Shown one piece after another: positions 10,791 to 27,805 of a stretch of DNA of 64,000 nucleotides; position 1 is the first letter of the stretch; every line of letters starts with the position of its first letter. Source of the stretch: Sceloporus undulatus. Its lineage: Eukaryota > Chordata > Lepidosauria > Squamata > Phrynosomatidae. The notes beneath the pieces were generated by a model. The model was not told where the DNA came from. It saw nothing but the letters and a program-made list of their open reading frames with translations, and searched no databases. Location of the stretch: assembly GCF_019175285.1 (NCBI RefSeq), contig NC_056523.1:187829608-187893607 (forward strand), given 5' to 3'. Made by a program: the position numbers and the translations under genes.

Positions 10791-13700
10791 ATTTAGCCTT
10801 ATTGCTAAATGATTGAGGAAGCCTTGAAAGGGGCAGGTCTTGGTCTCACTCACTGCATGTCTAACCCTATTAACACTGGGAAGGGGGTGGGAGGGGGGAG
10901 TTTGGGCTCAGGGTCAAGCATCATGAGAGGCAAGAGGGACGGGGTGGTATCTGAGGCAGGGCCTTGCAAGGCTCTGGTGCAAAAACCTGCTGTCCCTGCA
11001 AGGTTGTTTTTCTTTTTCTTTAAACACACAAAAAATAAGAGAGAGCCTGGTCACTGTTGACTGGCTTTGGGTGGCCTTTCGCTCCTCTGATGGAATAGTC
11101 ACAATCAGACCCAGCATCGAGACTAGGATTAAATAGGGTAGCCTCCTGGTTAAATAAATCTAGGTTTGTAGTTTGCAAAGTTAATGTAAACACTAAGCTA
11201 CTTGGATGCCTATTCTGCAGCGGTGTAGCTATGGGGGCAAAATGAGTCCAGATAAATTTTACTTCGGTCCTCAAATGTATAGCATTGCAGAGAGAGAGAT
11301 GGAAAATCATATATTTGCTGTGTTTCCGTTCTTTTGGTCACTTTACTGGCCCCTTTTCTTTGGATGCCTAAACTGTATTTCTCTCCACTATATGCATCTA
11401 AGGAAGTAGACTGAAGTCTACTGAAGCTCATGCTGCCATCTTTATTTCAGTTAGTTTCAAAGGTGCTACAAGATCTCCGAAGAATGTATTTCCAAATGCT
11501 CAACTGAATTTTTTAGTTACTGCAGTGCTTAAAATTTGGGGACTGAAGGAAAATTTCAGGGGAGGGAGTAGATTCCTCTTGGGGGAAGCTCTGCTCTTCT
11601 GAGATGAAACCATTCAAATTCTGTGTGATTAATTGGGGACACTCTTTATGAAGAGGTTAATAGAATGAATATTGCACTCTTGGGGTAGAGGATCTGACCA
11701 GCAACTCTTTATTTAAAATATTAAGGAGCATGCAATGACAACCGAGAGCCATGGAAACTGGCACAGCATCAAGGGCCAGACCCAGAAAGATGGGGTGTAA
11801 GTGGCCTTTGGATAGATGTTCCAAAGGGTTCTTTTTAATATGACAGAATGTCTTTTTGGGTGCTATCTTGACCATATGTTATCCATGGAGGGTTTTTTTA
11901 GATACCCTTTTTTGCAGTGTGTAGAGCTGATCATCTTTTTCAGATTTCAGTATTTCCTACTGTGCATTTTCCAAACCTTCAGGATTGGTTTTCATGGTGA
12001 CTTGAAGGTCCAGATGCAGGCTGTACCACCTGAAAGATTCTGGGAGTTATAAAAAAGTAAATTTTCCAAGTTTTGGTTAAAGATTTCAGCATTGTTAATT
12101 TGGAAGTCAAGTTGGGGAGGGGGTGAAGAGGAAAGTATAAAAGGGAACCAGACTTTGGTGTAAAATCAGAGTAGAGTTACAAAAGATACCTCGCCCACAA
12201 CTTTGAAATATTGGAAAGGAAGGGAATGCTAATATGGAGTGTCCAAGCCAGAGTTCACAAGGTGGCTCTCGTCACATCCACAGAATACAGGATATTTTTT
12301 GAGCATGGATGACACAATGTAGTTGCACTTCTGACTGTACCAAAGCTTGAAAAAGCATAACCATGTGCTGGCTGGCTGGATTCTGAGAGGTATAGTCCAA
12401 AGAAAGGCAATTCCATGGTCTGGACCATACCAGGCGGGCACATGATGGAACTGAGCCTCCACACAGCAAACTCCCTTCAACCAGGAAGGGAGATTCAGAA
12501 AGGTCTGGTCTAGGTTTCGGACAGGGAAGGACTAGCACATTCACAAAGCACTGGCTTTTCATGTAGAAAAGCCCAGGTTGAGTGCCCTGGATCTGCCTGA
12601 AGAACTGGGAAAGAGTGAAACCCTGGGAGAGCTGCTGTCAGCACAGACAGTACAATCCTGGAGACTTTCACTGATAATATAGAGCAGCCTCTCATGTTCT
12701 ATATACTTGCTTTTTATATAATATTCTTGAAAAGTAGTATGGATTGCAGCCATACAAACCCTCCAAGTTCAGTGAAACTATTTGTCAGTTACCTTTCATG
12801 CCCTCTTCCCCAAGGCAGCTCAAAATTACAAATTAAAACAAGTTGCTATCAAAGTAAGAAAAAAGAAGCAACCATCTGTATAATAAACTCCCAAATGAGG
12901 GCTACCAGCCTATGTGCACTTGGTATGGCCTAAGCCGCATACAGCGAAAAGACTGGTCTCTCTACTTGTGCTGTCCACGTTCAGACCTTGGACATTATAT
13001 ACCCTCTAAAAGTCCTGAATTGCCAGGGATAGTACCAAATAATCTTCTGTTGTCCCACTTTTTCAACAGCTTTTACAATGTCCCAGGTTCTGTTGCCTCC
13101 CATTTTCCCCTTTTATCTCCGGCTTACTTCAGTTACTGCAAACTGAGTTCAGGTAGTCAGCCTTCTGTATCTACAGATTCTTTATCCACTGATTCAGCCA
13201 TCCATGACTTCAAATATTTTAAAAACATAAATTCCAAAAGCCAAACCTTGATTTTGCACTTTTATGTAAGGGAAGCCATTTTACTACGCCATTGTATTTA
13301 ATGGGACTTGAGCATTCAGAGACTTTGGTATTCATGGAGGGTCCTGGAACCAAACCCCAGCAGATACCAAGAGGCCATTATAGTTTGCATTCAGTTAACT
13401 CCGTGGGGGAGAGGAGAGGAGGGAAAACACCATGCTTGCCCTGTAAGCTCAAGACAACTGCTGCCGCTTCTTCCAGCATATGCATTCTTAATTCTTCCTC
13501 TTTCATAGTTTTTGGCATCTTATTCTTGACCTCACTGATATTGCTTGGCCACCTGTGGAACATTGGAGGGTACAGGGTTAACCTGCTTGGACTACAACTA
13601 CCACAAGCCCCAAAGACAATAATGGTATGGAAGTTATAATCCTCCCCTGTCCCAGTTACTCGCTGTGGTCTAGCTGCTTTATCTGGGGAAGGCCAAGAAT

Positions 13701-14685
13701 AGAACAGTGAACTTGAGCTGAAACCCTCTTTGATTTTCAGCACTGCTGGGAAACAGAACCAAGTTTGGGTCCTTGAAATAGCTGTTCTGCTTTGCAGGGA
13801 GACACTTCCCTGCAAGATAAAAGTGTCAAAATTTCAGGCTTCCATTTACACCTCCCTCCTGCAGTTTAGTATAGGCTAGCATCAATAACATTAAAAAAAA
13901 CCAGGCCAAATACAAATTGGGTTCAGCACTCCCAATACCCAGCAGTTCCACTCCTGAAGAATATTAAACTCTATGAATGTAATAGCGTTCCTGGACCTGC
14001 CATCAGAAATATGTCTTAATTGCCCAAGCATAGCTGTGTGTAGAATCAGATATCATTATAGTTTAGGAAATGTGCAGTTGGTAGCATTGCTCAGGAACTT
14101 AAAAAAGAGAAGAGCTTTAATGACATGGCTCCTGACTCCTGTGTGGCTTTTAATTTTCCTATGTGCAAACACTATACCTTTCCATATTGACAGTCCCATC
14201 TTCTCACTCCCTATCTGTGCCTAAGAAACAGATTCTTTGAAAGTTGCAGCTGCAAAGCCCAGCTAAATGCTGCAAAGTGTACACCATAATGGTACACTTG
14301 AGCAGACTTTGAACCTTCCTGCTTGCAATACAGATTTTGGGGGGAAGGGTCACATTATGCACACCACCCAATCTCAAGATCTGGAAATTGTTTGCCGTGG
14401 TGCATCATAATTCCAGATTTTTCCCATGGTTGTGCATTTTCTATCAATAATCACAACTGCAGTTTGTGGTAACAAAAATGATAATCGACACAGAATTTAA
14501 CACTAGCATTGCTGCTATTGCTGTTGCTTTTAAAAAGACGAATGAACCGATTTGCTTCGGTCACAGACCAGAAATAAAAATAGAAAGGTTTTACTCCTTG
14601 TGTTTGGCAAGACTTTAAAGGCTGTTAACAATGCCTCCTGAAATTTCAAAACCTGACTAGCAGGCTAGCCAACATTTTCAAAGTT
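10791..14685. other. Region between the SLC35A2 proximal poly(A) site and the distal exon, part 1
   Basis: No host exon was recognised. It holds one dispersed repeat copy (11385-11490) and otherwise nonrepetitive-looking sequence. It is intronic for the UGT2 isoform and intergenic for UGT1. Confidence 0.4.
11385..11490 (+). repeat. Dispersed repeat, 'aaggtgctacaagatc' family
   Basis: The core (aagtagactgaagtctac, then caaaggtgctacaagatc) recurs at 20590-20695 and in reverse at 34500-34640. It resembles a widespread amniote repeat whose class I cannot name with confidence. Confidence 0.65.
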
Positions 14686-14920
14686 TTGTGCCTTCCAGTT
14701 GTTTCCAACTTATGGCAACCCTAAGGCAAACCTATCATGGAGTTTTCTTGGCAAGTTTCTTGCCAAGAGTGGGGTTGCCATTGCCATCTTCCAAGGCTGA
14801 GAGAGTGTGTGACTTGCCCAAGGTCACCCAGTGGGTTTGCATGGCTGAGACAGAATTTGGATCCTGGTCTCTATAGAGTCATAGTCCAATGCTCAAGCCA
14901 CTACACCATGCTGGTTTTCT
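14686..14920 (-). mobile_element. Sauria-type tRNA-derived SINE
   Basis: In reverse the element begins with a tRNA-like head (tggtgtagtggcttgagc, then an A/B-box pattern with 'ggatccaaattctg'). It ends in a tail related to BovB 3' sequence (ttgccataagttggaaac). A similar copy lies at 44228-44465. Confidence 0.8.
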
Positions 14921-15229
14921 TGTAATGGAGTTATCCTTAGTTTAATAAGGATTTAAACCTTTAATTGCAACCATCATACAGGCTACAGAGTGAGCAACTG
15001 TGTGCAAGTAAGTAAGTAGCCAGGTTTATTTACCAGAGCTACCTAAATTAGTATTAAACCCCTTTGCTTCCCTGACTCACATTAACCACAACATGAAGCT
15101 CCTGTCAATTAAAAAGCAAGCCCAGCAGGGGGAACCATCTTCCGTGTTAAGGAATAGAGTTTGCTGCCCCCCTTTCCTTCTCCTCCATGTATAGATCCAG
15201 CTACAGGGGGAAAAGGGAGAGAAAAGCCT

Positions 15230-15445
15230 CATTAGAAAAGACTATAATGCTAGAAAAGAAGGGAAGCACAAAGAGAGGAAGACCACACACCAGATGAATA
15301 GATTCATTCAAAGACGCCATGGACCTGAGCCTGCAGGACCTAAGCAGAGAGATTGAGGATAGAGGGCTTGGAGATGTCTCATCCACAGGGTCACCATGAG
15401 TTGAGGCCGACTTTAGGACATTAACAACAACAGTGAACATATTAA
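15230..15445 (+). mobile_element. RTE/BovB-like LINE 3' end
   Basis: The plus strand reads the C-terminal part of an RTE-like ORF2 (WMNRFIQRRHG-like, DLSREIEDRGL, then VTMS-like), followed by 'aacaacaacagt'. The frame is broken by mutation. Confidence 0.6.
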
Positions 15446-16239
15446 CGGGAGGACCAACCCCCAAGGCACTTACTATGTCAAATTCAGCATATCCCTTACA
15501 ATTTAAACCTAGGCCAGTAGTGCTCACAATTGGGGGGGGGGTTGTACCCAAGAGTAGTAGCAGTCTGTGGAAATTAGGGATTCCATGTTATTACCTAAAA
15601 GTTTGTACATTGCTCCTCTTTGTGGACTGTGCCATTTGTGCTAACCTCATTCATGAGTCTGTTTCTTGGATAGCAGGGGTGACTAAATAATAATATTAAT
15701 AATTTGTTTTATTTATATACCGCTATTCCAAAGATCATAGCGGTGAACAGCAAGTAAGCTAATTAGCAAGTAAGTAACTGATTGCATTTTATAGCCCCCT
15801 CCAAAAAGCGGAGGTCATCTATATTTTATTTTATGAGGTAGTTCAGGCAGCAAGTGACTGACTAACCTGATTGCACCCAAAATAAACACCATGTTGAATG
15901 CGTTTTGTATCTTGTAGCCATGGGAAGACATGCGCCATTACCTATGACTGAAGTTCTACCCTTGACTACTGGAAATCTAGCTTGGTGCCTATTGTTGCGC
16001 TGGAGATTTCACTGTGTCCACACACTGAGCCTATCCTTACAGCTGTAAGAGCTAGGGGTGTTTGGTTCATCAGTTTGCTTGTTAAATGAAATCTGAAATG
16101 TTGAGAGTGCTGAATTCTGCTCCCAGTGCCAGATTCCACAATGATGGAATGCCACGCAGCCCTGCTTTTGTTTAGGCCCATACCAAACACCCCGTGACAA
16201 AGAGATTAGACCTCTTAAAACACTGTCACCATGCCCAGT
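15446..16239. other. No gene recognised
   Basis: Contains a nine-G run near 15532-15541 and a LINE-tail-like piece at about 15685-15790 ('tttatttatataccgctatt'). No exon was seen. Confidence 0.4.
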
Positions 16240-16372
16240 GGTTCCAAATTTTGGTCCTCCAGAGGTTTTGGACCTTAGCTCCCAGAAACCCCAACCATTT
16301 TGGTCAACAGTCAGGAATTCTGGGAGCTGAAATCCAAAACAATTGGAAGATCCAAGTCTAGGAGCTACTGGT
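16240..16372. repeat. Short fold-back MITE, family B
   Basis: The left arm 'tccagaggttttggacct' and the right arm 'ctgaaatccaaaacaattgg' are approximate reverse complements flanking 'tgggag'. Related copies lie at 21175-21316, 56045-56170 and 58353-58482. Confidence 0.7.
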
Positions 16373-18074
16373 CATGCCACAGCATAGTCCAAAAATGGCA
16401 ACCCATGCCTGCTTAGAAGGGATCTGTGTGACCTAGTTATAGCTATTTCAAGCCAATTTAACTGCCATGGATCTGTCATATGGAATCCTGGGATTTGTAT
16501 TATGGTGAGGTGCTTAGAATTCTCTGCTTGAACTTATGGGCATGTGGACTATGGCTCTCTTGCAGAATGTTTTTAAAGGACATCAACAAACTGCAAAACC
16601 CAGGATTTCTTTAGATCTGGTATGGACAAAGCTAAGCCTATGGGCTGCATATGACCCCCAGAGCTATTTCTATGGCCCCTGGGGCTGCCCAGAGATAAAA
16701 ATGTTTGTTTTGCTCCAAACTGCCCCTCAAAAATGATCTCTTGTGAAAATGTGGAGAGCATTTCCACAACATTTGGAGCCTATCTGAACTACTCCCCAGG
16801 TCAAAATGAAATTTTACAGGGTTTTTTCTGCCCCAAAATGCCCTCTAGAGTCCAAGGAAAGCCCAAATACATATCTTCATGTCCTCTAGAGAGAATTTTG
16901 GGCAAAAAATTGATTCTTTTTCCCCCCAGGAACATGCGTAGTGGAAGATGCAGCCCCTAGTCTTCTGCCAACCCTTAAAGTAGTATCAAACTGCTATAAC
17001 AGGGTGTTTCAGATATACTCATAGTTGTAGATTAAGAATTCTTAGCAATGGGTTTGATAAAACTTGGGTAAAGTGCGGGGTGGGCATTGAATCCACTACA
17101 CATTAACTGTAAGACATTTTATTACCTCAATTCCTGTTTTTTGAAAGTGAACTCTATGTTAGTGTGGACAGACTTCGGGTTTATGGGATCAGCTTTTGTA
17201 GTGATGGGTTTTGACAGACACTGACAATCCACCAACTAGAACCTGGTGAAAAGGACATATTGTTATGAACAAGAAGCCAGGCATTCAAAAAACCAAACCT
17301 GAATGTAGCTCAACCCTCATCCCTTCTAATTTATCCCAATTGGTTTTCATTTCTGTATTACAATTTTTGAGGCCAGGATGAGGAGTCCTTGAACCTCCAG
17401 ATTCTTGAACGCCAGATCCTAAAATCCCTAACCACTGGCCATACTGTTTGAGGGTGATGGAAGTTTGCAGCCAAAACAGCTGGAAGCACAAAGGGCATTG
17501 GAGGTTGGGATGTGTAATTGCTATTGGTAGAAAACTGGAAATCAGATCTCCTTACTGATGTACTGCAGATCTCACAGACAATGGGATCTCTCAAAGATCT
17601 CTCTGTAGATGAAGACCTACCTTTTGCTTGCTGTACATGACAGGGAGAATTCCCAATAGTTCAGTGCTCCAGAAGAAGACTGTTTTTATATATTGAGAAT
17701 GCCTGATCTGTTACCTCTCTTCCAGGAAGATCAAAGCCAATGCAAATAATTCCCAGCTCCCTGTTTTTCTCACACAATAGCCCTGTAAGGTAGGTTAGGC
17801 TGAAAGAAAGTGATTGGTCCAAGAGCTCACCAAAACTAGCTCCTTAGGACTGGGGGATACTGTGTTACGCACATTTCAGTTTAAAGGTTCCATTGTAAAC
17901 ATCCAAAGAGGCTCCATTTTAATTCTAAAAATGTATCTTGGTATAACCCAATTATTTTATGGGCAGGTAGAGCTTATAACAAACCATTAGCTTATGCGGA
18001 GGGGCAGGCAACCAAGCAGCAAATCTCATTATTGTTGTACCTTAATAATTATTTGCTTACCTGTTTTCTCCTAG
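16373..18074. other. No gene recognised
   Basis: Low-copy-looking sequence between MITE family B and the distal SLC35A2 exon. I see no exon or clear transposon. The acceptor polypyrimidine tract of the distal exon occupies the last 20 or so bases. Confidence 0.4.
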
Positions 18075-18102
18075 GATTTCGTCTAAAGAAAAAGGATCTT
18101 AA
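18075..18102 (+). CDS. SLC35A2: Distal alternative last exon of SLC35A2 (UGT2-type tail)
   Basis: A good acceptor (ctgttttctcctag) precedes the exon. Joining it to a cryptic donor within exon 4 (exon end 8691, donor GTCAGT at 8692) restores a lysine codon and adds ISSKEKGS then a stop. Human UGT2 ends LLTKVKGS after the same junction, so length, phase and the K-x-K-G-S end all agree. In both species the switch replaces five residues by eight, giving 384 residues here. In mammals the lysine-containing tail retains part of the transporter in the ER, while the SVLVK form is Golgi. The exon lies 9.4 kb downstream of the proximal stop and beyond the proximal poly(A) sites. The ER-retention function is inferred from the human isoform. 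Confidence 0.85.
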
Positions 18103-20560
18103 AGCATCAGGAGAAACTACTTGCAAGACCTGAGAGTGAAGAACTCCGGATTAAAGATCTGTCCTCTGTGCTTCCTAGGAGCCTCTTCATGTTTACAACA
18201 ACAGTGATATCTCCCTTGTAATGGCAGCTCTTTGGCTGTGCCTCAACAGTGGTCTGGCATATTCAGGATGAAACCATGTGCTTTCCATTCAGACTACCTT
18301 TGTTTTAAGTCCTGGCTCGCACAAACACAATTCATGCTAAGCAGCAAATGACACCAAGCAATGGCTTTCCGTTTGTGATTTTAGACCATCACTCAAGGAC
18401 TATCAAATTTGGTGTTGTTTTTTTTAAATGGGGGCAGCCAGTCTGAACACCCTGAACTCTGACTTGCACCTTGTGTTTACTTGCACCCTAGTTTACATTT
18501 GCAGAAATCCTCCTGCACTCCAACATAAAACACTGTTACAGGCCACAGCATTCTATACAATGCAAGAGGCTGTTTCCAATCCTCCATTTTGCTGAGCATG
18601 GTAAAGACTACTTGTAGAGAACTCAAAATCTTGTGAAATTTTGGGCAGGCCTGATCATGGTTTTTACTGGGTTGGTTTAAAAAAAAATGGAACAATTTGG
18701 GGAGGAGGGTGTCACAACTCTAATGACAGAAACAAGACTTTCAAATCACCTCAGACAAATGATTTTCAGCAGAGTCATTTCCACAATGCCAGCCACAAGC
18801 AAGATGGCAAAGAAATACACCAGTTTGTGACACAAGTGTCCACTGAATAGCACTGTGTTTGTGAGGACTTGAATGTTTTGTCATCCACAACCTGGGGATC
18901 TTGTGGCTAGTCAGAGGTTGTTGAACTACAGCAATCTCAGCCAGTATCAAAAATGGTGAGGAATGCTGCGAGTTGCATATTGGGAGGCCAAAACTCTTAC
19001 TCATGCGCTCTGCTATATGCTTTTTGCACCTATGAATGGGGATTAATTTCCCATTGGAGGTAACTCGGTTGAAGCTCTAAGGTAAAAACCAATGTCTAAT
19101 ACGTGCCAAACCCTTTGTGCTTTGCTCTGCTGAGATCAAAAGGAGTAAGCAAACCCTGACTCAAAGATGAAAAATGTGTGGCCCTCCAAGATGTTACCAG
19201 CCTGCAGCTCCTTCATTCCCTCACCATTAGCCATGGCTGATGAGAACTGTAGCCCAATAATGGTTGGGCATTTCTACATCCCTACCTTAGTAGCACTACT
19301 TGGGTTTTGACAGCTTTCATTTAAAAGCATGGGTTCTATCTATGCATTGTTTAGGCTCAAAAGGTTTAAGGCCTTGTGTGCTAGAGAGGAGATGGAAGGG
19401 TAGCAGGACTTTTGAGCAGCTATATGTAGCCGCAGGACACTAAAAGTCCTGCTTCGCTTACCTCACCATCCTTAGCTCATTGTGTAGGCCTATTTGCCTC
19501 CTTACCTCTCATGTAGAGGGAGGAACCATATTATGCACTAAATAGGACTTGCAGTCCTAGCTTGCCCCCTTCCCCTGCCATCACTGCAGAACTATAGCAT
19601 CATGTTCAGTATTAATTTTCTTTGAGGAAGCTACTTAATGTATTCCATGCTTGGAAGCAAGCCTATTCTATTTTCAATGCTCATGATACTGCTTGTTCCA
19701 CATTTTATTTTGAGAGAGACTAATACAGCTTTGTAAGCAAACTGTCTGTGATGTGGTCATTTACTCTGAGCTGAATGGCTGTGGACAATTTCTGTGGGTA
19801 CTGAAATATTTGGAGTTGACTGTGGCTTGGACATTCTCCCTTGCCTTTTATGACCGGACACAAGGATGACATCAAACAAGCCAGGAGCCAGTAAAAACCC
19901 TTTTGCTCATAGGTTAGTGATCATGATGATCAAACAGAGGAGTTTGGGTGGAGATAATGGATCAGTTCATCACGATGGGAGCCCTTACACCTCTACACTG
20001 GGTGGCATTCTGTACTGCACTTACAGATTAATAACACAGAATTACAGATGTAGAATTACTCCATATTCAGACATAAATCAGTCATAAGGAATGGGAATAA
20101 GCAAAAACCACTTGCAGAACACCTCAAATCCTGGGCACTACATCTTGGACCTCAGAACAGCAGCCCTTGAGCAACCACAACAAAAAAATACAAAGACAGA
20201 TTATAAAGAGAAACAGCAGAATTGGAATATATCCACAAACTCCAGCCTATCAATGGTGGGTTGAACAGAGACAAATGTTTCCTGACACACTACACACATT
20301 ATAATGCTAGTTAACACCCCAGCCTCATGAGTGCTCTCTTGGCCAGGTTATCAGATCTCCTTTCTGATTCCCAGTCAGCATCACACTACATTCCAATAAC
20401 TCTCACCACCATTCATATGGTTTTCTACTCTGGTTATTCACTCACTTTGGCTTTAAGTAATATCCTTCCTTCTGCCTTTGTTTCCCATCTTTAAAACTGA
20501 ACTTGTCACTTCATCACCATACCCACAAGTTTTGCATTTCCATTGCTATTGAAACATAGA
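18103..20560 (+). other. Putative 3' UTR of the UGT2-type transcript and intergenic sequence
   Basis: An ATTAAA hexamer lies at 18150-18155, about 50 bases after the TAA. Further on, 19165-19270 resembles a diverged family B MITE arm. No other gene was seen. Confidence 0.4.
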
Positions 20561-20589
20561 GCCTGCTTATAGAAATCTGTTGCTAGGCA

Positions 20590-20695
20590 CGTCACACTAT
20601 GCATCTGAGGAAGTAGACTTAAGTCTACCAAAGCTTATGCTGCCAACTTTGTTCTCTCAGTTAAGTGTCAAAGGTGCTACAAGATTCATTTGCAC
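20590..20695 (+). repeat. Dispersed repeat, 'aaggtgctacaagatt' family
   Basis: Same core as 11385-11490: gcatctgaggaagtagac, then caaaggtgctacaag. Confidence 0.65.
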
Positions 20696-21174
20696 ACTCT
20701 ATATTCTGTAAGACTATATACATGACTGTTGCCATGACCATAAATGCCCCCTCAAAACCCATCATCTGCATGAAGTAAAGGAGGACTTTCAGCTGCTGAT
20801 CAGCGCACAAGGAAGATGTGTTTCCAGCCTCTTCCCGCCAGCAGGCAAGGCTGTGATGATCAGAAACAGGACATCTACAGCAAGTCCTTGTGAAACTTCC
20901 TGCATTAGTGGGAGGCATCTGGAAGCATCCTCCTCCTTGCACCCTGACTGGGAGCTGAACTAACTAACCGCTTTGATCAAGAAGGAAAAGCAGTATACAA
21001 ATAAAGCTTATTATTATTTATGTGCTCAATGCAGTTGCTGGTTTTTAAGATGGGCTTGGAGGGGGTCAGGGCAGGAGACATTATTTAACAACAAATATGG
21101 AACTAAGTAGTTGATGTAGGATATTGGCAATAATCTTTGGGGGAAAAAACATTACACTGATGGAAGAGGACCTA
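20696..21174. other. No gene recognised
   Basis: A short LINE/SINE tail-like piece at about 20975-21020 ends in TTATTATTATTTA and contains an AATAAA at 20999-21004. Nothing else was recognised. Confidence 0.35.
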
Positions 21175-21316
21175 GATGCAATGATTTCCAAGCTCTGGTC
21201 CTCCAGTTGTTTTGGACTTCAGCTCCTGAAGCCTCAGTCATCTTGGCCAATAGTCTGGGATTCTGGAAGCCGAAGTCCAAAACACCTGGAAAGCCAGAGT
21301 TTGGGAATCACTGGCA
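21175..21316. repeat. Fold-back MITE, family B
   Basis: The arms 'tccagttgttttggacttc' and 'gaagtccaaaacacctgga' are near-perfect reverse complements, with a 'gattctggaag' centre. The ends 'ttccaagctctgg' and 'ccagagtttgggaa' also pair. Confidence 0.8.
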
Positions 21317-21429
21317 GCTTTTTATATTTATAAGTGAGGTGGGGAAAGAAAAAAAAAAGAATTGCAGGTAGAAATAGAGGCACCTTTCAGGGTGCCTGTT
21401 AAGTCAAGAAATCAGTTGGATAAAGAATT

Positions 21430-22130
21430 GGGGAAATTGTTATTTTATCTTTTCACATGTGCAAGAATAACCTATGCAAGGCGCTGGAAGTTGGAAGAAG
21501 CCCCCCCAATGTAATAGTGGATGATAAAAGTCCTTGAGGTTGCAGAAATTGACAAATTGACATGCTGGATTAAAAACAAAACAGAAGAAGATGTGGGGAA
21601 AGAATGGGAAATTTTCTATAGATTTATAAGAGAAAAATGGAAGAATGCAATACTGGTGTAACCTCGTAAAAGGGAACAGTGAGATTAAATAAAAAATCAG
21701 GATATAAGTGATGGTAAATAAGAATAATGAACATCACTTACCAGAAGGAAGATCAAAATTACTTAATAACTGAATGCTAAAGGCGGTATTATCAAAATGA
21801 CAGAAAGTAGAATGTTATAGTTTGAAGGAATTACCTTATATGATGTGAAGTGAACATAAGAAGGAAAATTCATGATTAACTAAAAGAAAGGAAAGGAGAT
21901 AAAACTTTTTGCAATGCGGCAAGGAGCAGGAAGTAAGATATATGTTAAATGTTTTTATAGTTTCGTAAGAGGGACACGTATTGTATTTGTTTGAGTGTCT
22001 AGGGTGGGTTGGAGGGGGAGAGGGAGATGGGGAAGATATGTCGAATTGCTGTATTGGGTACTGTGTAATGTGTGGTCTATGTTTGTAAAAAGCTATAATA
22101 ATAATAATAATAATAAGAAGAAGAAGAAAT
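21430..22130 (+). mobile_element. L1-like LINE 3' end (tentative)
   Basis: The plus strand contains a broken frame reading CWIKNKTEEDVGKEWEIFY, resembling the C-terminal region of L1 ORF2. An A/G-rich, G-rich 3' UTR-like region and a terminal (AATA/AAT)n run follow at about 22085-22130. The assignment is by gestalt only. Confidence 0.45.
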
Positions 22131-22394
22131 CAGTGAGACTGGCAAAATCCTAAAACAGTCCTAATTCATCCCACTCTGTCTTGCAGCAGTACCTCCTGCT
22201 TGGAAGAGGCAGGTATGTTAGTGCAGAGCAGGGGTGGAAATGATGGGGCCTCCCTGGTGTTGTTGGACTGCAACTCCCAGTAGCCCTAGCAACTGGGAAG
22301 CCAGCTATCTATCACTGTCATAGAGCCTCTCTGATCTCTGTAATAAATTCTTGTGGCACATACTGACTCTACCCCAACATGATTTTCCTATAGC

Positions 22395-22400
22395 TTTATT
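22395..22400 (-). terminator. PQBP1: PQBP1 polyadenylation signal
   Basis: TTTATT on the plus strand is AATAAA on the minus strand, 37 bases past the PQBP1 stop codon. This gives a very short 3' UTR. Confidence 0.75.
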
Positions 22401-22436
22401 ATAAAATATATTAGGGAAGGTGGGGGGATGAGTCTC

Positions 22437-27114
<4,678 letters not shown>

Positions 27115-27402
27115 CAAGGATAATTCAACCTAGAGAAGATGGAGAATTTTCTCTTCTACAGGGGATCCACAGCAATCTGTAACAGTTCCAGGGCCTTGAT
27201 CCGAGGCTAAATGGCTTGAGGGTCTGTCAAAATAAAAGAAAGCCACAGTTAGAACAAAATGATTCATTGGTTAAATGCAAGTGCAGCAATAAAACCTACA
27301 GGAAAGAGAGCATACATCCCTTCTGCATATTGAAGCTTCCCTTCATCACAGCTATCATTCGCTGGGATCTACATAATGAACCAGACACTACTCCATCATC
27401 TC

Positions 27403-27805
27403 TTTTTCTGCAGCTTGCATCCATTGCTCCGGGTCCTAGTCTCTGGAGCAGCAGAAAACAAGCTTGCTCCCTCCTCAACATGACATCCTTTCAAATATTT
27501 AAACAGGGCCATCATATCACCTCTTCACCTTCCAAGCTAAACATAGCCAGCTCCCTAAGTCTCTTTTCATAGGCCTTATAGTTTCTAGACCCTTCACCAT
27601 TTTAGTCACCCTCCTTTGGACACGCTCCAGTTTCTCAACTTCTTTTCTGAATTGTGGTGCCCAGAACTGGACACAATATTCCAGGTGAGGCCTGGCTAAA
27701 GCAGAATAGAGTGGCACTATTACTTCCCTGGATCTAGACGCTATACTTCTATTGATGCAGCCTAGAATCGCATTGGCCTTGTTAGCTGCTGCATCACACT
27801 GCAGT
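27403..27805 (-). mobile_element. CR1 LINE fragment
   Basis: In reverse it encodes [27 protein letters not shown]-type CR1 C-terminal sequence. Both ends are truncated, and it is diverged from the copy at 50433-53560. It lies in the predicted 5' intron of PQBP1. Confidence 0.85.

Noticed and set aside
14686-14920. Functional tRNA gene
   Set aside because: The tRNA-like head belongs to a Sauria-type SINE with a BovB tail; no intact cloverleaf.
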